From the NCBI GenBank assembly GCA_039000515.1, contig JBCFYV010000001.1, positions 66,613,289 through 66,677,288 of the forward strand: a stretch of 64,000 nt of DNA, given 5' to 3'. The notes beneath the pieces were generated by a model, which did not search any database, was not told the DNA's origin, and saw nothing but the letters and a program-made list of their open reading frames with translations. The DNA comes from Timema cristinae (Eukaryota > Arthropoda > Insecta > Phasmatodea > Timematidae). Shown in pieces: positions 23,407 through 35,038 of the stretch; the first letter of the stretch is position 1; the number at the start of each line of letters is the position of its first letter. The position numbers were made by a program, and so were the translations under genes.

Positions 23407-24077
23407 TATTGTTAAAAAAAAGTTGATTGGATAGTAAAATTCACTATATTTAATGATTTGATTAAAATATAGCAATAATAATAATAAAACTAAAATAAAA
23501 ACAAAATATCTGGCAAAACAAAATTTCACCTATTCTATTTAGTCGTATAATCAATTAACGTCTTCACATCTCATCACACACGCACTAGATCACGCACGAT
23601 TGTGGACTGAGGTTGACAAATTATCACATAGACATTTTTCAGCAGAACCAACAGCTTACTCGCACTGTCTTAAATTTCTAATAAGATTAGAAAACAAATT
23701 TAAAGCTACAGCAGCAATTTATTTTTGATAAAAGAAGAAACATTCTAAGAAACGAAGTACAGCACTCACCATAAACATGTGATTATTATATTTTATACAT
23801 TAGTCTATTATTACTAATAAATAGAGCTAAAATATTTTTATGGTACATTGAAACACAATAATGTATCAATGATCGAATCAAAGAAGAACGCAATGAGAAG
23901 AGTAAGTAAGAGGAACTGCACTGGCATTTGCTAAATGAGAGGATAGAAAACCACTATTGGCCCCTTCACCTCTCCTTTCACCCAGTGCGGCAGGTCGAGA
24001 TTGATCCCAAGCAAGATAACGTGTATGATTCAAATTTCAACACTTATTTTTATCAAACTAATGCCTTAAAATGTGAT

Positions 24078-24330
24078 GGTCATAAGTTCAAACCCAGCTG
24101 AGGTCGACGGATTTTTCTTGAGAGATGAAAATCCGTAGCACACCCTCCTTCGGAAAGGAAATAAATCCGTCGGTCCCATGTCAGTTGTGGCATGTAAAAG
24201 AACCCAGGAAGGTTTGTGAGAATATCTTTCCCGGCAAAATTAGTAGGCTCTTTCTCGCTCGCTCGCTCGTAGAAATTCATTGGCGTACAACCCATAGGGT
24301 TAGTAAGACGCAGTGCTAATTAATTTAAAA
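24078..24330 (+). mobile_element. SINE of a third type (family C), 3' part
   Basis: From a weak B-box-like AGTTCAAACCCAGCTGAGG it runs through TTCGGAAAGGAAATAAATCC to a tail with ACAACCCATAGGGTTAGTAA and GACGCAGTGCTAATTAAT. The tail matches the end of families A and B although the body is unrelated. Its 5' boundary is uncertain. Confidence 0.6.
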
Positions 24331-24377
24331 AATTATAAAACTGAATATTTGATCGAAGATAACATATTTTTACATCA

Positions 24378-24606
24378 CGTCCTACCATCTGTTCAGGTTA
24401 TACACATTGGATAATTACTCTAATGGGGTGGGGATGAGGAGGAAAGCAGTTTAGAGGTGATCTACCCGCATTTGCGTATAAGAAGAGTGGGAAACCATTT
24501 TGGAAAAAACCGTCTCAATAAACCCGTCCGGGATTCGAACCCCGCTCTCCCCGTTATCAACAGGCCAGTCTAACACGAGAGTGACGCCTTAGACCATCGG
24601 CCCACA
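24378..24606 (-). mobile_element. tRNA-derived SINE (family A-like), minus strand
   Basis: On the minus strand it has a head with GGTTCGAATCCCGGACGGG (B box), the family body (GGTTTTTTCCAAAATGG, GCAAATGCGGGTAG) and a tail decayed to TATAACCTGAACAGATGG. Lies inside the hAT element at 20407-25313. Confidence 0.75.
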
Positions 24607-24747
24607 GAAGTGATGATAGCACAATTAAATGTTTTCTCCTTTAAAAAGGTACAATTATTATAGATTTATTTAACAAGAATTTAAAAAGAAAAGTTTATTT
24701 TACTAAAAAAAGGTAACAAAAATTGTAATCTTTTTTTTATTGATACA

Positions 24748-25001
24748 ACCCGCCTCGGTGGCGTAGTTGGCTAACGCGCTAGTCGTGTTGAGCTCGACCG
24801 CCGAGGACGGGGAGATCGAGGTTCGAATCTCGGTCGGGTGAACTGGGGGTGGTTTTTCCTAAATGGTTTTCCATTCTCCCTCCACGCAAATGCGGGTTCA
24901 CTTCCTCTAATTCAACCTTCCCAATTCCTAATCCATTAGCGTAATTAGTACTTAAGCGTATAACCCGAACGGGTAGTAAGACGCATTGCTAAATATTAAT
25001 A
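24748..25001 (+). mobile_element. tRNA-derived SINE (family A) with 12-bp TSD
   Basis: A box TGGCGTAGTTGGCTAACGCG, B box GGTTCGAATCTC, then body and tail with TATAACCCGAACGGGTAGTA. TTTATTGATACA is duplicated at 24736-24747 and 25002-25013. It is very similar to the copy at 17932-18193 and inserted into the hAT element after that element arrived. Confidence 0.93.
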
Positions 25002-25313
25002 TTTATTGATACACTTCTCAAAACGCATACTTTTGTATTGACTGTACATGCAACGTGAAACCTAAAAATAAGGGGGTGGAGGTCACTGTCGGTGTCGACT
25101 GCCTCTTACAGGAAGAGATTATGGACTTGTTATTAGTATCGAATTCCATTGCAAGACTTCCGAGTAATGTGGTCCAACCGATTGCCATGGGAATATTCGA
25201 GTAGATGATTCGCTAAAAATTACTCGAGTAATTTTACTCGATTACTCGATTCTTTTTAAAGAGAATCGAATAATTACTCGATTCCTAGAATTACTCGATT
25301 GTGCCCATCACTA

Positions 25314-25568
25314 GACTAACGTGCCTGGTAGCGTTGAGACTACCGCATGCATCACTGCCCCTCTAGACTAACGTGCCTGGTAGCGTTGAGACTACCGCAT
25401 GCATCACTGCCCCTCTAGACTAGCGTGCCTGGTAGCGTTGAGACTACCGCATACATCACTACCCCTCTAGACTAGCGTGCCTGGTAGCGTTGAGACTACC
25501 GCATGCATCACTGCCCCTCTAGACTAGCGTGCCTGGTAGCGTTGAGACTACCGCATACATCACTGCGG
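25314..25568. repeat. 52-bp minisatellite, right part
   Basis: Resumes with the duplicated GACTAACG and TGCCTGG. Full units start at 25329, 25381, 25433 and 25485, with a partial unit at 25537. Together with 20154-20406 it forms the array that existed before the hAT inserted. Confidence 0.95.
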
Positions 25569-25789
25569 GTAACATACAGAGTCAGGCGCTATGCTACCAT
25601 GCCGAGGTAAACATGTCCATCAAAGTAATAATACTAATAGGATTGTAAAAAATACCTTTTACTCTGTAGTCGCCCCTGGTGTAGATAAGTTTAATCGTGT
25701 GATTGTAACTTGAATTTTTTTATTTTATTGAGTTTTTAATTTTTTTTGTATATATCAGTATATATCAGTAATGTTTTAGGATTTAGTGT

Positions 25790-26282
25790 ATGTACCATAT
25801 AAAATAAAAGATACTGAACTCCACACAAACTTTTTAGTTCCAGTGTTTAAAAATGGAGATATTTACACAAAACTCGTAGTATATGTGAAACTAGATAATA
25901 TACATTATCAAACCCAAGCAAAAATTATGCTATACTTATGTAAAGCATTTTTTGACTCCTGGTTTTAAATTTTATTTTAAAAGAATTAAAGTCTTCACTG
26001 TATATTTGGACGAATAAAAAGATCAATACTGGGTCCACATGGGTCAACACTTTGTAATAAAATTTCAACTTCGAGTTAAAAAAGATTTAAATTTGATTAG
26101 GGGATGTACAACTTATGGTTATCGCATTGCTATTAAATTCCTCATTTATAAAGTTTGACAAATAAAAAAGGTAAATATTGACTATCGAGTCTAAAATGAT
26201 AGAGATAGAACAGTGCTGTACAAACATTACCCCTAAGAGGTTGAAGGAAAGAGAACAAACACTTTTTTAGATAATTACTTAT
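25790..26282 (+). repeat. AT-rich interspersed repeat, copy 2
   Basis: Aligns by eye with 2510-3005 in the same orientation (see there for landmarks). The spacing between the two copies is not regular with anything else in the window, so dispersal rather than a large duplication is likely. Confidence 0.75.
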
Positions 26283-26344
26283 TTCTTACTTTACTCTTAC
26301 CGTGCCTGCCTTAAAATGTGAGTGAAGAATGACACAGGACGATT

Positions 26345-26420
26345 CCTGGATAGCTCAGAGGTTAGGGCATTGGCGTACTAAGCCAAAGGTCCCGAGTTCG
26401 ATTCCCGTGTCCAGTTGTCA
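26345..26420 (+). other. tRNA-like sequence, probably a SINE head
   Basis: It has a D-arm-like TAGCTCAGAGGTTAGGGC (A box), a perfect 5-bp anticodon stem TTGGC/GCCAA and a B box GAGTTCGATTCC. The putative anticodon would be ACT, which is not a standard eukaryotic isoacceptor. The T stem and part of the acceptor stem do not pair. I read it as a tRNA-derived relic, not a working tRNA. A similar inverted relic lies at 48082-48166. Confidence 0.6.
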
Positions 26421-26483
26421 TATTTCAATGTTCAAAACATGATAAAATGTATCTGGTCACACATAAGATAGTGTAATGTTCAC

Positions 26484-26771
26484 CTCTCTGCTATACTGGC
26501 TGCGATGACGCCCTCGATGATAATCCTGCCAGTGCTGGTGGCCGCTAGAGTTACTCCCAAGTCCTTGTCACAGGGTCGTTCAATCTCCACCAAGAGTGGT
26601 CCAGTGGCGCTGCGCACGCACTCGAGCAAATTCACATCATATTCCACAGTCATTGTGGTGGTAGCACACTCTGAACTGTTGAGCAGTTCCTGAGCCTCTG
26701 TCAATGTCGCTTCATTCAGAGATGTGCCATTCACTGCAATCAGTCGGTCTCCAGACCTCAAAGTGCCTTCT
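26484..26771 (-). CDS. Grip: GRIP homologue, exon C (end of PDZ2, start of PDZ3)
   Basis: A 288-nt minus-strand exon (96 codons), phase 2 at both ends. The acceptor is ATTTCTAG (complement at 26772 on) and the donor AG|GTGAAC (complement at 26478-26483). It completes PDZ2 with EGTLRSGDRLIAVNGTSLNE and TMTVEYDV, and opens PDZ3 with SGPLLVEIERP, LGVTLAAT and VIAASIAER. The split R codons join to exon B upstream and to CGALHVGD in exon D downstream. The VEYDV, SGPLLVEI and IAxR-CGALHVGD strings are the GRIP1/2 PDZ2-PDZ3 arrangement. The protein is a synaptic and muscle scaffold in animals. The intron to exon D is about 14 kb. Confidence 0.93.
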
Positions 26772-27532
26772 CTAGAAATATAGGAGAAATTTGGTTAGAC
26801 CATATTTTGTAATCAACTATTACAATCACTGAAATACCAAAATTTAATGTAGGCCTAGTAAAGATACAAAAAAGGAAATAATATGTCCATACAGCAGCAT
26901 AAAACCCAAATATTTTTTCAAAGAGCCCGTTCATACAAGATTGTACAATTCTAAAATAATATTTAGTAAATATAATAATGAGGTTTTCATTAATATTCAT
27001 TTTTATGTTTGTAATTTTCTGTATATTTATTTATTAATACTTTTAGGCCCTACTAATATTATCAGCCTAACTTAGCGATACTCACCGCAGCGTTTTTTTT
27101 TTTTTTGCCACGTGACTAAAATTTTCGCGGATAATTCTAATGTCCCTTTCATAATAGAGGGAAAATCCCGTTTGTTTCCCACCCGTTCAATTTCTGTTGT
27201 GCTAGTGACGGGGTTAAGAATACATCAAAAACCCGCGTCAACTCCGACACCTCCCACCAAGTGGTGTCGGTAGGTAAGAAACGCCTGGCTGAATTTTCTT
27301 CGGACTCGGAAGACTAGGTTGCACGCTTCGCAAGTGTCGACAGCTCGTGCATTCCGTGGTCGTGGAGGGACTGTCTTCAGGACCAGACCTAACGTTGATG
27401 CGTGATGATTCGAGCAGAAGGGGTAAGGCCGGTAACACCAGGAATATACCGGGGGCAACAAATAACCATTTAGGCGGTAGCTCTGGTGATGAGAGTGAGG
27501 TCAATGGTAGCCTGGGCTAAGGTGCGCCAGCT

Positions 27533-28258
27533 TTGGGCAAAGGTGGGAAGAGGCAGAAACCTAAGAGTAACAACGCAAGTCACGCCTCATCCCAGCCTGA
27601 TACTAGTGGTTCTGGGCCGGCTCACAAAGCCAAGGGGAAGATCCCTCCCATCATATTGTGTGACGTGGAGGATTACTACAAGATGGCGAGGGCCAGCCAA
27701 TCCAAGGATCAAGAGCCTGTGGAAGTGGTCAGGCAGCCGGGGGATCAAGTGCCCCTCCAGTGTGGGTCTGAGGAAGCTTGCCACGCCCTCCAGAAGTTCC
27801 TGCCGAGCTTGGCCATCCAGAAGTGGTTCTACGAGCTAGGACGGAAGTGACTGATCATGGTCTTGGTGAAGGGACTCCTGACACGGACAAACCTTGGCGA
27901 TATCCAGGAAGAACTGGTGGAAATGGGTTTCCCCGTGAAATCCGTCACCAAGATGCTCTCACAGTGGAAACGGGATAAAAGGGCCGGAGAAAGGCACTGG
28001 TTGCCGAACCTCGTTGTCTCTCTGACTCCCAGGGAACATATCGCAAGGCTGTACTCCATGTCAGTCCTGTGTGGGTTCCGCGTCAGGGTGGAGAAGTACA
28101 AGTCTCCCGGTGGCCCGGTTCAGTGCAAGAATTGTTTCCAGTTTGGGCATGTGCGGAGGGATTTCCGTACTAACTCTAGGTGTGGGTTCTGTGGTGATGA
28201 TCACGAGAGGGGCGGGTGGCAGGAGGAGAGACGATTTCCCCCGAAGTACCTTCACTGA
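27533..28258 (+). pseudogene. Jockey-type ORF1 (gag-like, zinc knuckles), broken
   Basis: The frame 27533-27850 includes GKIPPIILCDVEDY. After a stop and shift, 27857-28258 carries VLVKGLLTRTNLGDIQEEL (PRE_C2HC-type RNA-binding region) and the knuckle CKNCFQFGHVRRD. A second motif, CGFCGDDHERG, follows. ORF1 proteins of Jockey elements bind element RNA and deliver it to chromatin. In the first knuckle the final cysteine position reads D/F rather than C, consistent with decay. Confidence 0.8.
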
Positions 28259-28909
28259 ACAGGAGCCCACTCCTCAGCGTGGTGGGGCTGTCCCACGTGC
28301 AAGTCCTTGTGGGCGGCAGGAACTATACGGGCCTCCAAGGGTCAAGAAGGGAGGACGGATGGTCTAAGTGAAGGTCAGAAGCCCTCGAGGCCCGTTGAGA
28401 TATGGAAGGTGACTGTGACTCCACCTCCAAAACCAAAGCCTCTGGTGCATTCTTTCGCCATTGTGTTGTCAGGTAAACCTAACCCTCTACTTCAGGCTGA
28501 GGCACCTGTCAAAGCCACCTTACCAGAACCAGTGGCATCAAGTTCTTCCCTCTCGCTCGAGGACCCATCCAAGACTGCTCCAATCCCAACCCTCATGTCT
28601 CCATCCCCCGCAACCTACTCCTCTATCCTCACCCTTTCGCACCCCTCCAACCCTTTCCTATCACTCCCCACTCATACCCTTTCATCCCTGCCACTCCCAC
28701 ACCCAACTCGCTCTCCACACCTACCCCAGAGAGTGAGAGTGCAAAACTCAAAAATTGCATTGAGCTACTAAAGGGCATTCCGGGACTGGATACATGGGAC
28801 TTTTCATCAAGTCTCTTGAGGAAGGTTCAGGAATCTTCAAGGAGTATCCATGGCCACCTGGTCATGGAGTACATCATCCTCTATCTGGCCTCGCATGGCA
28901 GTACACCCG

Positions 28910-31500
28910 AATAGAGGACCACCAGTGCTGAAGGAGCTCACGGTCGCACTCTGGAACGCCAATGAAGTCGAGAGGAAGAAGGCTGAGCTTGAAAGTTTCC
29001 TGGCAAAGCATCTTGTCGAAGTAATGCTGTTGGGAGAAACCCACTTGCGCTCCACAATGAGGTTGGCATTAGCAGAGTTCATCTGCCATTGGAGCGACCA
29101 ATCGGGGGATGTGGGAAGAGGCTTGACGGCGGTCCTAGTCCGAAGTTGCCTTGACCATCACGTAATCTCGCTTCCTCCCCTCCAACACATGGAAGCAACG
29201 GCTATCCTGGTGACCTCTACCCACCCAGTGTGTCTCATTTCTATCTACTTCCCTCCCTACCACCGGTTCAACCGGGCTACGAGGGCTGACATGGAGGTGC
29301 TGCTTCGAGGTACCCCACCTGTTTTAATCGGTGGTGACTTCAACGCTAAGCACCCTTCATGGGGCTCTAGGATTATGTTCACTCGTGGTGGATTGCTCCG
29401 CGACGTCATAGATCTACACGGCTTGGTGGCTTCTGGCCCCCTCCTTCACCCACTTCCCTCACAATCCTTTTGGTGCCCCGGACATCCTCTAATTCGTTGT
29501 TTCCAGAGGGATCAGAAGGCGGTTAGTACTGAAGTCTCTAGCTGGGATAGACTCAGATCACAACCCGTTCTTGTGAACCTGAGACGTGCAGTGTCCTTCA
29601 TAACCCCGAAAAACCCGACCTAAAGCGCACTGACTTGGTCAGGTTCACAAATGTGTTGAGAGAGAGGTTGGGACCCACCCCTACTTTTCGAACAGCAACA
29701 GAAATCGATCGCGGTGCGGAGTTCACAACTTCCTCCATCAAAGAGTCACTCGAATATTCGACGCCAAGGCACCATCCTAAGATGGCGCCACAGGCTACTT
29801 TTCTTGATTCTATCATCAGGTACGTCCAGGAGAGAAATTGGCTGAGGATGGCTTGGAAAATCTCGAACGACCTGGTAGACAAGGCCAAATAGAGCCGCAA
29901 AGTCCATGCGGTTACATATATGGTCCCAGAATACCGGAACAGTGTCCGTGAGGACAAGATTGAGAGCCTGTGTGTGCAAGACAGGTCCCTGTGGTGCATA
30001 ACGAGGCAATTTATGTGGGTCCCCGCACCAAGGCTACCTATTGTAGGTCGTAACGTGGTGGCCAACTCCGACCAGGAGAAGGCCGACGCTCTCGCTGAGC
30101 ACTTCAAAGCACAATTTGTACTGACTGACGACCCGTGATACCCGGTGCAGATTGCGCACGTGGCTCAGGTTATCGGTGCGGTCTTATACGGACTCTTGGA
30201 TGAACCTGAACCCATGGAGGCTACAGAAATGTCGTGGGCGTTAGCTGCTCTAAGACTAAACAAGGCCCCCGGACGTGAAGGTATCAATAACGTGGTCCTC
30301 AGAAAGCTGCTCCTGGAGACGATTAACATCCTTATGGAGTTATTCAACGCTGTACTGCTTCTGAGTCCCTTCTCCGAGCTATGGAAGCACGCCAACGTCC
30401 TCTGCTTTCATAAACCAGGTAAGGACCCAGCACTAGCTCGTCTTACCGACTGATCAGCTTGCTCGACTGTTTCGACAAGTTGTTCGAGACACTTATACTG
30501 ACGAGACTGACCCAACATGTTCACGAGGCAGGCATCTTGGTGGATGAGCAGTTCAGCTTTCAGGCGGGACACGCTACGTCTCACCAACTCGTTCAGCTCG
30601 TGGAGCAAGTCACGAGGAACTTCAACATCAAAAGGCTGACTGATACTGTCTTTTTAGACCCGGCAAACCCCTTTGACCGTGTTTGGCACGAAGGTCTCCT
30701 TTTCAAACTCCTCTCCCTGAACCTGCCCTTCTACCTAGTTAAGGTTGTACAATCTTATCTATCTCAAACACACTTTTCCACTACCTTTGGGAACGCCACT
30801 TCCCAAGTCAGAAGCATCTGGACTGGAGTGCCACAGGGTTACCTCGTGGGCTAGGTGCTCTTCAGTCTTTATGTGAACGACATTCCAAAATCCCCAGACA
30901 CCAAGTTGGCACTGTATGCGGACGAAATGTCTCTAGTAGTGGAGTCGTGGCGAGGTCAGATGGTAGGGTAGAAAGGTGACTCCAGACGCACCTGACGCAG
31001 TTGGGATGGCTGACCACCTGGAGGACAAATACTAACGTGGAGAAGAGCACTGCAGGGCTCTTCACATGGAAAAGAAAGTTCTACAGGCCAACCCCACTCC
31101 GGCTGTTCGGAGAGCAGATAAGATGGGAAACAGTGCTAAGTACCTGGGACTCAGGCTGGACACCAAACTGATTGGCGACTACACTGCACTGAGAGACACA
31201 ACAAGGCGAGGAAAACGCTGGGAATCCTAGGCTCACTGCTTAACATGCGTAGTGCCCTGTCTACAAGGAATGGTCTGACTCTGTACAATCAGTTGCTCAG
31301 CTCGATTCTTGACTATGCGTGTTCTACTTGGGGCCACCTGGCGGACACGTATATGAGGAGGATGTAGGCGTTCTAGAGCAGGTGTCTGAGGATCATTGTG
31401 GACACACCTTGGTAAGTTGGGAATGGATATGCCTACCATCAAGGACCCCTTCTGGAAGCTGGCACAATCCTTCTAAGACAGACTTCTTCGTGCCCCCCCT
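28910..31500 (+). pseudogene. Jockey-type ORF2 (endonuclease + reverse transcriptase), broken
   Basis: The endonuclease frame 28850-29623 has TVALWNANEV, LLGETHLR, LIGGDFNAKHPSWGS and later SWDRLRSQPV. In active enzymes this last block would read S-D-H-x-P, so the catalytic His/Asp block is altered. The RT pieces are NKAPGREGINN (30145-30453), CFDKLFETLI, QFSFQAGHATSH and GVPQGYLVG (30459-30854). The catalytic box then reads YADE at 30915-30926 instead of YADD. Multiple stops and shifts follow to about 31.5 kb. Nick-and-copy retrotransposition by this copy is not possible. Confidence 0.82.
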
Positions 31501-31600
31501 GCCCCCGTGCCACCAATCCTCTTATACATGGGCTTGGGAATTAATGTAATCGATCCTGGAGGGTGCCAAGACGTTCCAAAGCCCTGATCGGATAAGCGAG

Positions 31601-33355
31601 AAGTGTCAAACAGTGTTTTGGGAGGCTCTCACCCAGCCCTCTCATAGAGCATTATCTCCACATGTAGCTCTAAAAACCCTTATTCGTTTTCCCAATATAC
31701 TTTTTTCCCCGCCAATATTAATAATTTTATTTTCTTTGTTTCAGAAACTTCGCGAAATGCGACAGTCTGTTTTTTTAGAATTCGAAACCACACGGCGTGA
31801 CCAATTGGTTGGTACGTGTTGGAATTTTCTCTCGTGCTCCCCTTCAGGGTGCATTAGATCATGCTAATATGCGACTGTGAATGCAGTACTGGTAACGACA
31901 GTTTCCACATGAGCGTGAGGTGTGCGATGATGGGTTAATTCGGTGGAACTGGTAGTGGTAGTGTATGGGATACAAAGGAGTGGAATGAGGTCGTATCAAA
32001 GCCTAAAGAGATGTGTTTTTTTGTAAAGGTGACACCAGAGGTGTTTTTCTGGGGTATGCGGAGTGGTACGGTGGGTCAATAGGGAGCAGAGGGTGGAGTT
32101 TATACTTTGGAAAGGAGGGGAGAAAACCCGACTGCGGGTGAATATGTGGGGTCTGTTCCTGTGTTGGTTCCTAGATGTCCTTAAAGGCGTCGTACTTCTC
32201 TTCATGGAGTTTGTTATTGTTTCGACCTTTACTGCGGCGATACTGTGACGTCATAAGGCAAACAGGAGGGAGTGTCTCGATCTTGGTGCTTTAGTGAGTA
32301 TTAATTCATTTAAATTTTTTTTATCTCCGAACATAATCGCACATGGTACATGGGGGAAGGCTGGACCTACACCTCCCCCTTAGTCTTATACTCTAAAATC
32401 TACGATAGAACATGTCATCCTACCCTTTTATAAGTAACATGAAAGAAATCAGTTTCACAAATTATTTACATATAGGTACAACATTTATTATTCAATCTTT
32501 TTGGATAATGTGCTACAGTCTGGGAATTCTTCGTTTTTACGCACTCTTTTACGGAGAATAAGGACTACTGGGCTGTTCCACCTGTCGCGCACTGGGGGTT
32601 AATTTAGGGTGGTGGGTTTTCCTAGGTGGCTGCACAAGGGTTGGCTGAGGGTAGCAGATGGGTGACCTGGTATGTCCGCTTGCTACCAGGTGGCCCTGCC
32701 TGTCTCGGCTGTGGGTGTAGTTTCTCGTGATAGTGTTCGGAACGGTCACCAGGCACCGTACCCTTACGGTCGCAGCACAACAAATTAACTGGGCTTGTTC
32801 CAAGCTTATACTTGTATTTTCGATAATGAAGTGCCATAGAAAACATTAACTCTAAATATCCCTAAGGGCCTTTTCCACTTCAGACGATATAATTTATGAA
32901 TTGTTTCAGCCATTATGGAAAACTTTCTTGACAACTTGACAGGCTCTTTATATTCCTAAATCATTTACTAGATAAAAAATATATTATAAACATTTATTTG
33001 ATGTCATTTAGAGACTTTTAATTACTGATCTCCCCCTCAAGAATGAAAATTATTATTTCGGGAGGAACTTAATTGTGATTTTTGATAATGTGTGGATAGA
33101 TTTGGTTATATTCCAAAAATGCAAAAATAAAATTATTCAAGTAGATAGACCATCTACCTTGAAAAGCTGAAAAGTAACAATCTGATGTTGCTTGATTCAA
33201 CTATTATGTAGTATCTCCTAAACTCTAGTCGCTTCAAGTTTTATTAATTTCTTTAGCGTTTTCTACCCAATAATACACGATTATAGATCTCATCAATTGA
33301 TTCTTGGCAAGACCGTAGCAAGACAATAATTTCAGGGGGGGGGGGGCACATCCCC
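31601..33355. other. Intronic DNA, no recognised gene
   Basis: GC content rises at about 32540-32790, where the minus strand is open for about 80 codons without a recognisable domain. I cannot assign this patch; an LTR or other repeat is possible. Confidence 0.45.
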
Positions 33356-33775
33356 CAATTTACCGAGGCTAGAAAAAATTCTAAATGATAAACGGTTCTA
33401 GAAGCTATCTAAAGTGTTTTTATAGCAACATAACCCCTAACTGCCGAAGTTTAGGAAAGTTCTAAATATTGAACATCTCTAGAAGCTTCCTAAACTGTTT
33501 TTTTATGGCAACATGGCCTCCTAACTGCCGGAGTTTAGGACAAATTCTAAATATGAAACACTTCTAAAAACACTCTAGTGTTTTTTATCCTAACACAACC
33601 ACATAACTGCCGGAAGCAAGTAAACATCTATATATTTAAACACTTCTAGAAGCTCTTTAAACTGTTTTTTATGGCCACATAGCCCCCTAAATGCCAAAGT
33701 CTAGAAACAATTCTAAATATTAAACACCTCTATAAGCTTTCTACAGTGTTTCTTATGTTGACACAGCCCCCTAAT
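33356..33775. repeat. diverged tandem repeat, about 5 units of ~83 bp
   Basis: Five degenerate units each contain an A-rich start with TTCTAAATAT, then CACCTCTAGAAGCT-like text, TGTTTTTTATGGCAACAT and CCCCCTAACTGCCGGAGTTTAG-type ends. Units differ by many substitutions and small indels, so this is an old array. Its period is close to, but its sequence unrelated to, the 84-bp satellite at 1579. Confidence 0.75.
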
Positions 33776-35038
33776 TTGTAGATTTACTTATAGTCTACCT
33801 TAATTTTAATATGGTTCAAGCCATAAATAAAGCCATATATATTTTATTCATAACATTTTGGTTGGGGGGTTTAACCCACCCGACTGCGACCTTGATTCTT
33901 AGGCAAATCAGAGAAGTTGGTATGGGTCAAGGAATATTATTAATATTTCCCACAAGCTCAAACGATTGAGTTCTTGCACATGACAGGGATCAGTTTAAGC
34001 AACCTACTCGTGAGGCAATTCCAGCAGGAGTGGGTGCTATGCTGATTAATATGATGTAGGATGGGATAGAAGCCACTATCGACTTTGGTTTAATTACACT
34101 TACACAAATATAATATTACAAATTGGACTAAAAGGCCTTACCACAAATTTTTGTAGCGCGGAAGATTCATCAATATGTTTACGAAAGACCAACTACTTAG
34201 TAATGGACAAAACATCCCTAGGCGCTTGGAATTATTAATGCAGATCTCATTAAGCCATAATCATTTCAACACGACGGTGCCTGAGCATCCGCTAGGTGAT
34301 TAAATAGTTATTGGAAACATCCTCAAGCTATCATGCTTTTAGAAACAGACTGCCAGTACTCATTAACCTCACCTCTTCCATGGATCATTAAACTTTTATC
34401 TGTAATTGATGTCGATTTTGCGGTGTCAATAGATGGAATCATACTCACAGAAAGATAACAAAACCATCGAGAAATTAGTCGGCACAGGTAGATATTTTTG
34501 AAATTAACAGTCTAATTATACCTTATGAGCCAGCTGACCATCACTAGCATAACAGTGTAAGCTAGTGTTCTTGCAAAGATAAATGAACTCAGGATTTCCT
34601 ACAGGGCAAAGCAAAAACTCCCTTTAATAGTTGGGGATCAATTTATTGGTTATTACATCACGTAATCGTAGGATTTCAGTTCAAGTCTCATAATTCTTAA
34701 ATTATTTGAGTCACTCATGGCGTTCCCTTAACATTGTAGAAAACCTAATTCCGAAAGGAGCCATCTCATGTATGTGTACATATGTGTTCTCACGCGTGTA
34801 CGTGTCTGTGAACAATTTTTCATTTGAGTATACAAATTTGGTGTTTGGCTATCAAAATCTTATCTTAATTAAGCAATAAAGAAAAAGAATAGAGCAACCA
34901 TATCATATACAAATAGTTAATAATTCAGTGAAATAGATCAAACTCAGTTTAACAGCAATATATTTGTGACACTCTGTTGAAATTTAGCTTGATACCACAC
35001 TGCAAAGGTGTTGGGTTAGCGAGAACCAAAGCCGATAC
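33776..35038. other. Intronic DNA, no recognised feature
   Basis: Downstream intron of exon B. No repeat, RNA gene or coding signal that I can support. Confidence 0.5.

Larger units (their letters stand above)
20407..25313 (-). mobile_element. complete 4.9-kb hAT transposon with TIRs and 8-bp TSD
   Basis: The element starts TAGTGATGGGCACAATCGAG and ends with the inverted terminus CTCGATTGTGCCCATCACTA. GACTAACG is duplicated at 20399-20406 and 25314-25321. Both ends carry clusters of ACTCGA/TCGAGT motifs (20425-20510, 20775-20805, 25190-25305), as expected for subterminal transposase-binding repeats in hAT elements. A BED-finger transposase is encoded on the minus strand. Three SINEs (24078, 24380, 24748) lie near its right end, so the element is not new. 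It sits inside a minisatellite, in a GRIP intron. Confidence 0.95.
27130..31600 (+). mobile_element. degenerate GC-richer Jockey-clade LINE, plus strand
   Basis: In order it contains an ORF1 with a PRE_C2HC-like region and CCHC knuckles, an endonuclease, and a reverse transcriptase, all plus strand and broken. Its base composition is visibly GC-richer than the surrounding AT-rich intron. Boundaries are approximate; I could not find a convincing target duplication or poly(A). It is a different family from the copies at 43.5 and 51-58 kb. It lies antisense in the GRIP intron between exons B and C. Confidence 0.85.

Noticed and set aside
26345..26420. Functional tRNA gene
   Set aside because: T stem and acceptor stem do not pair properly and the anticodon is not standard.
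27075..27090. A minus-strand GTGAGT donor-like site as the end of another GRIP exon
   Set aside because: The preceding sequence is a T/A homopolymer (about 27096-27108) and gives no phase-compatible coding text with an acceptor.
32549..32846. Overlapping minus-strand frames of 74-84 codons in a GC-rich patch
   Set aside because: Two overlapping readings without a domain; higher GC alone lengthens chance open frames.
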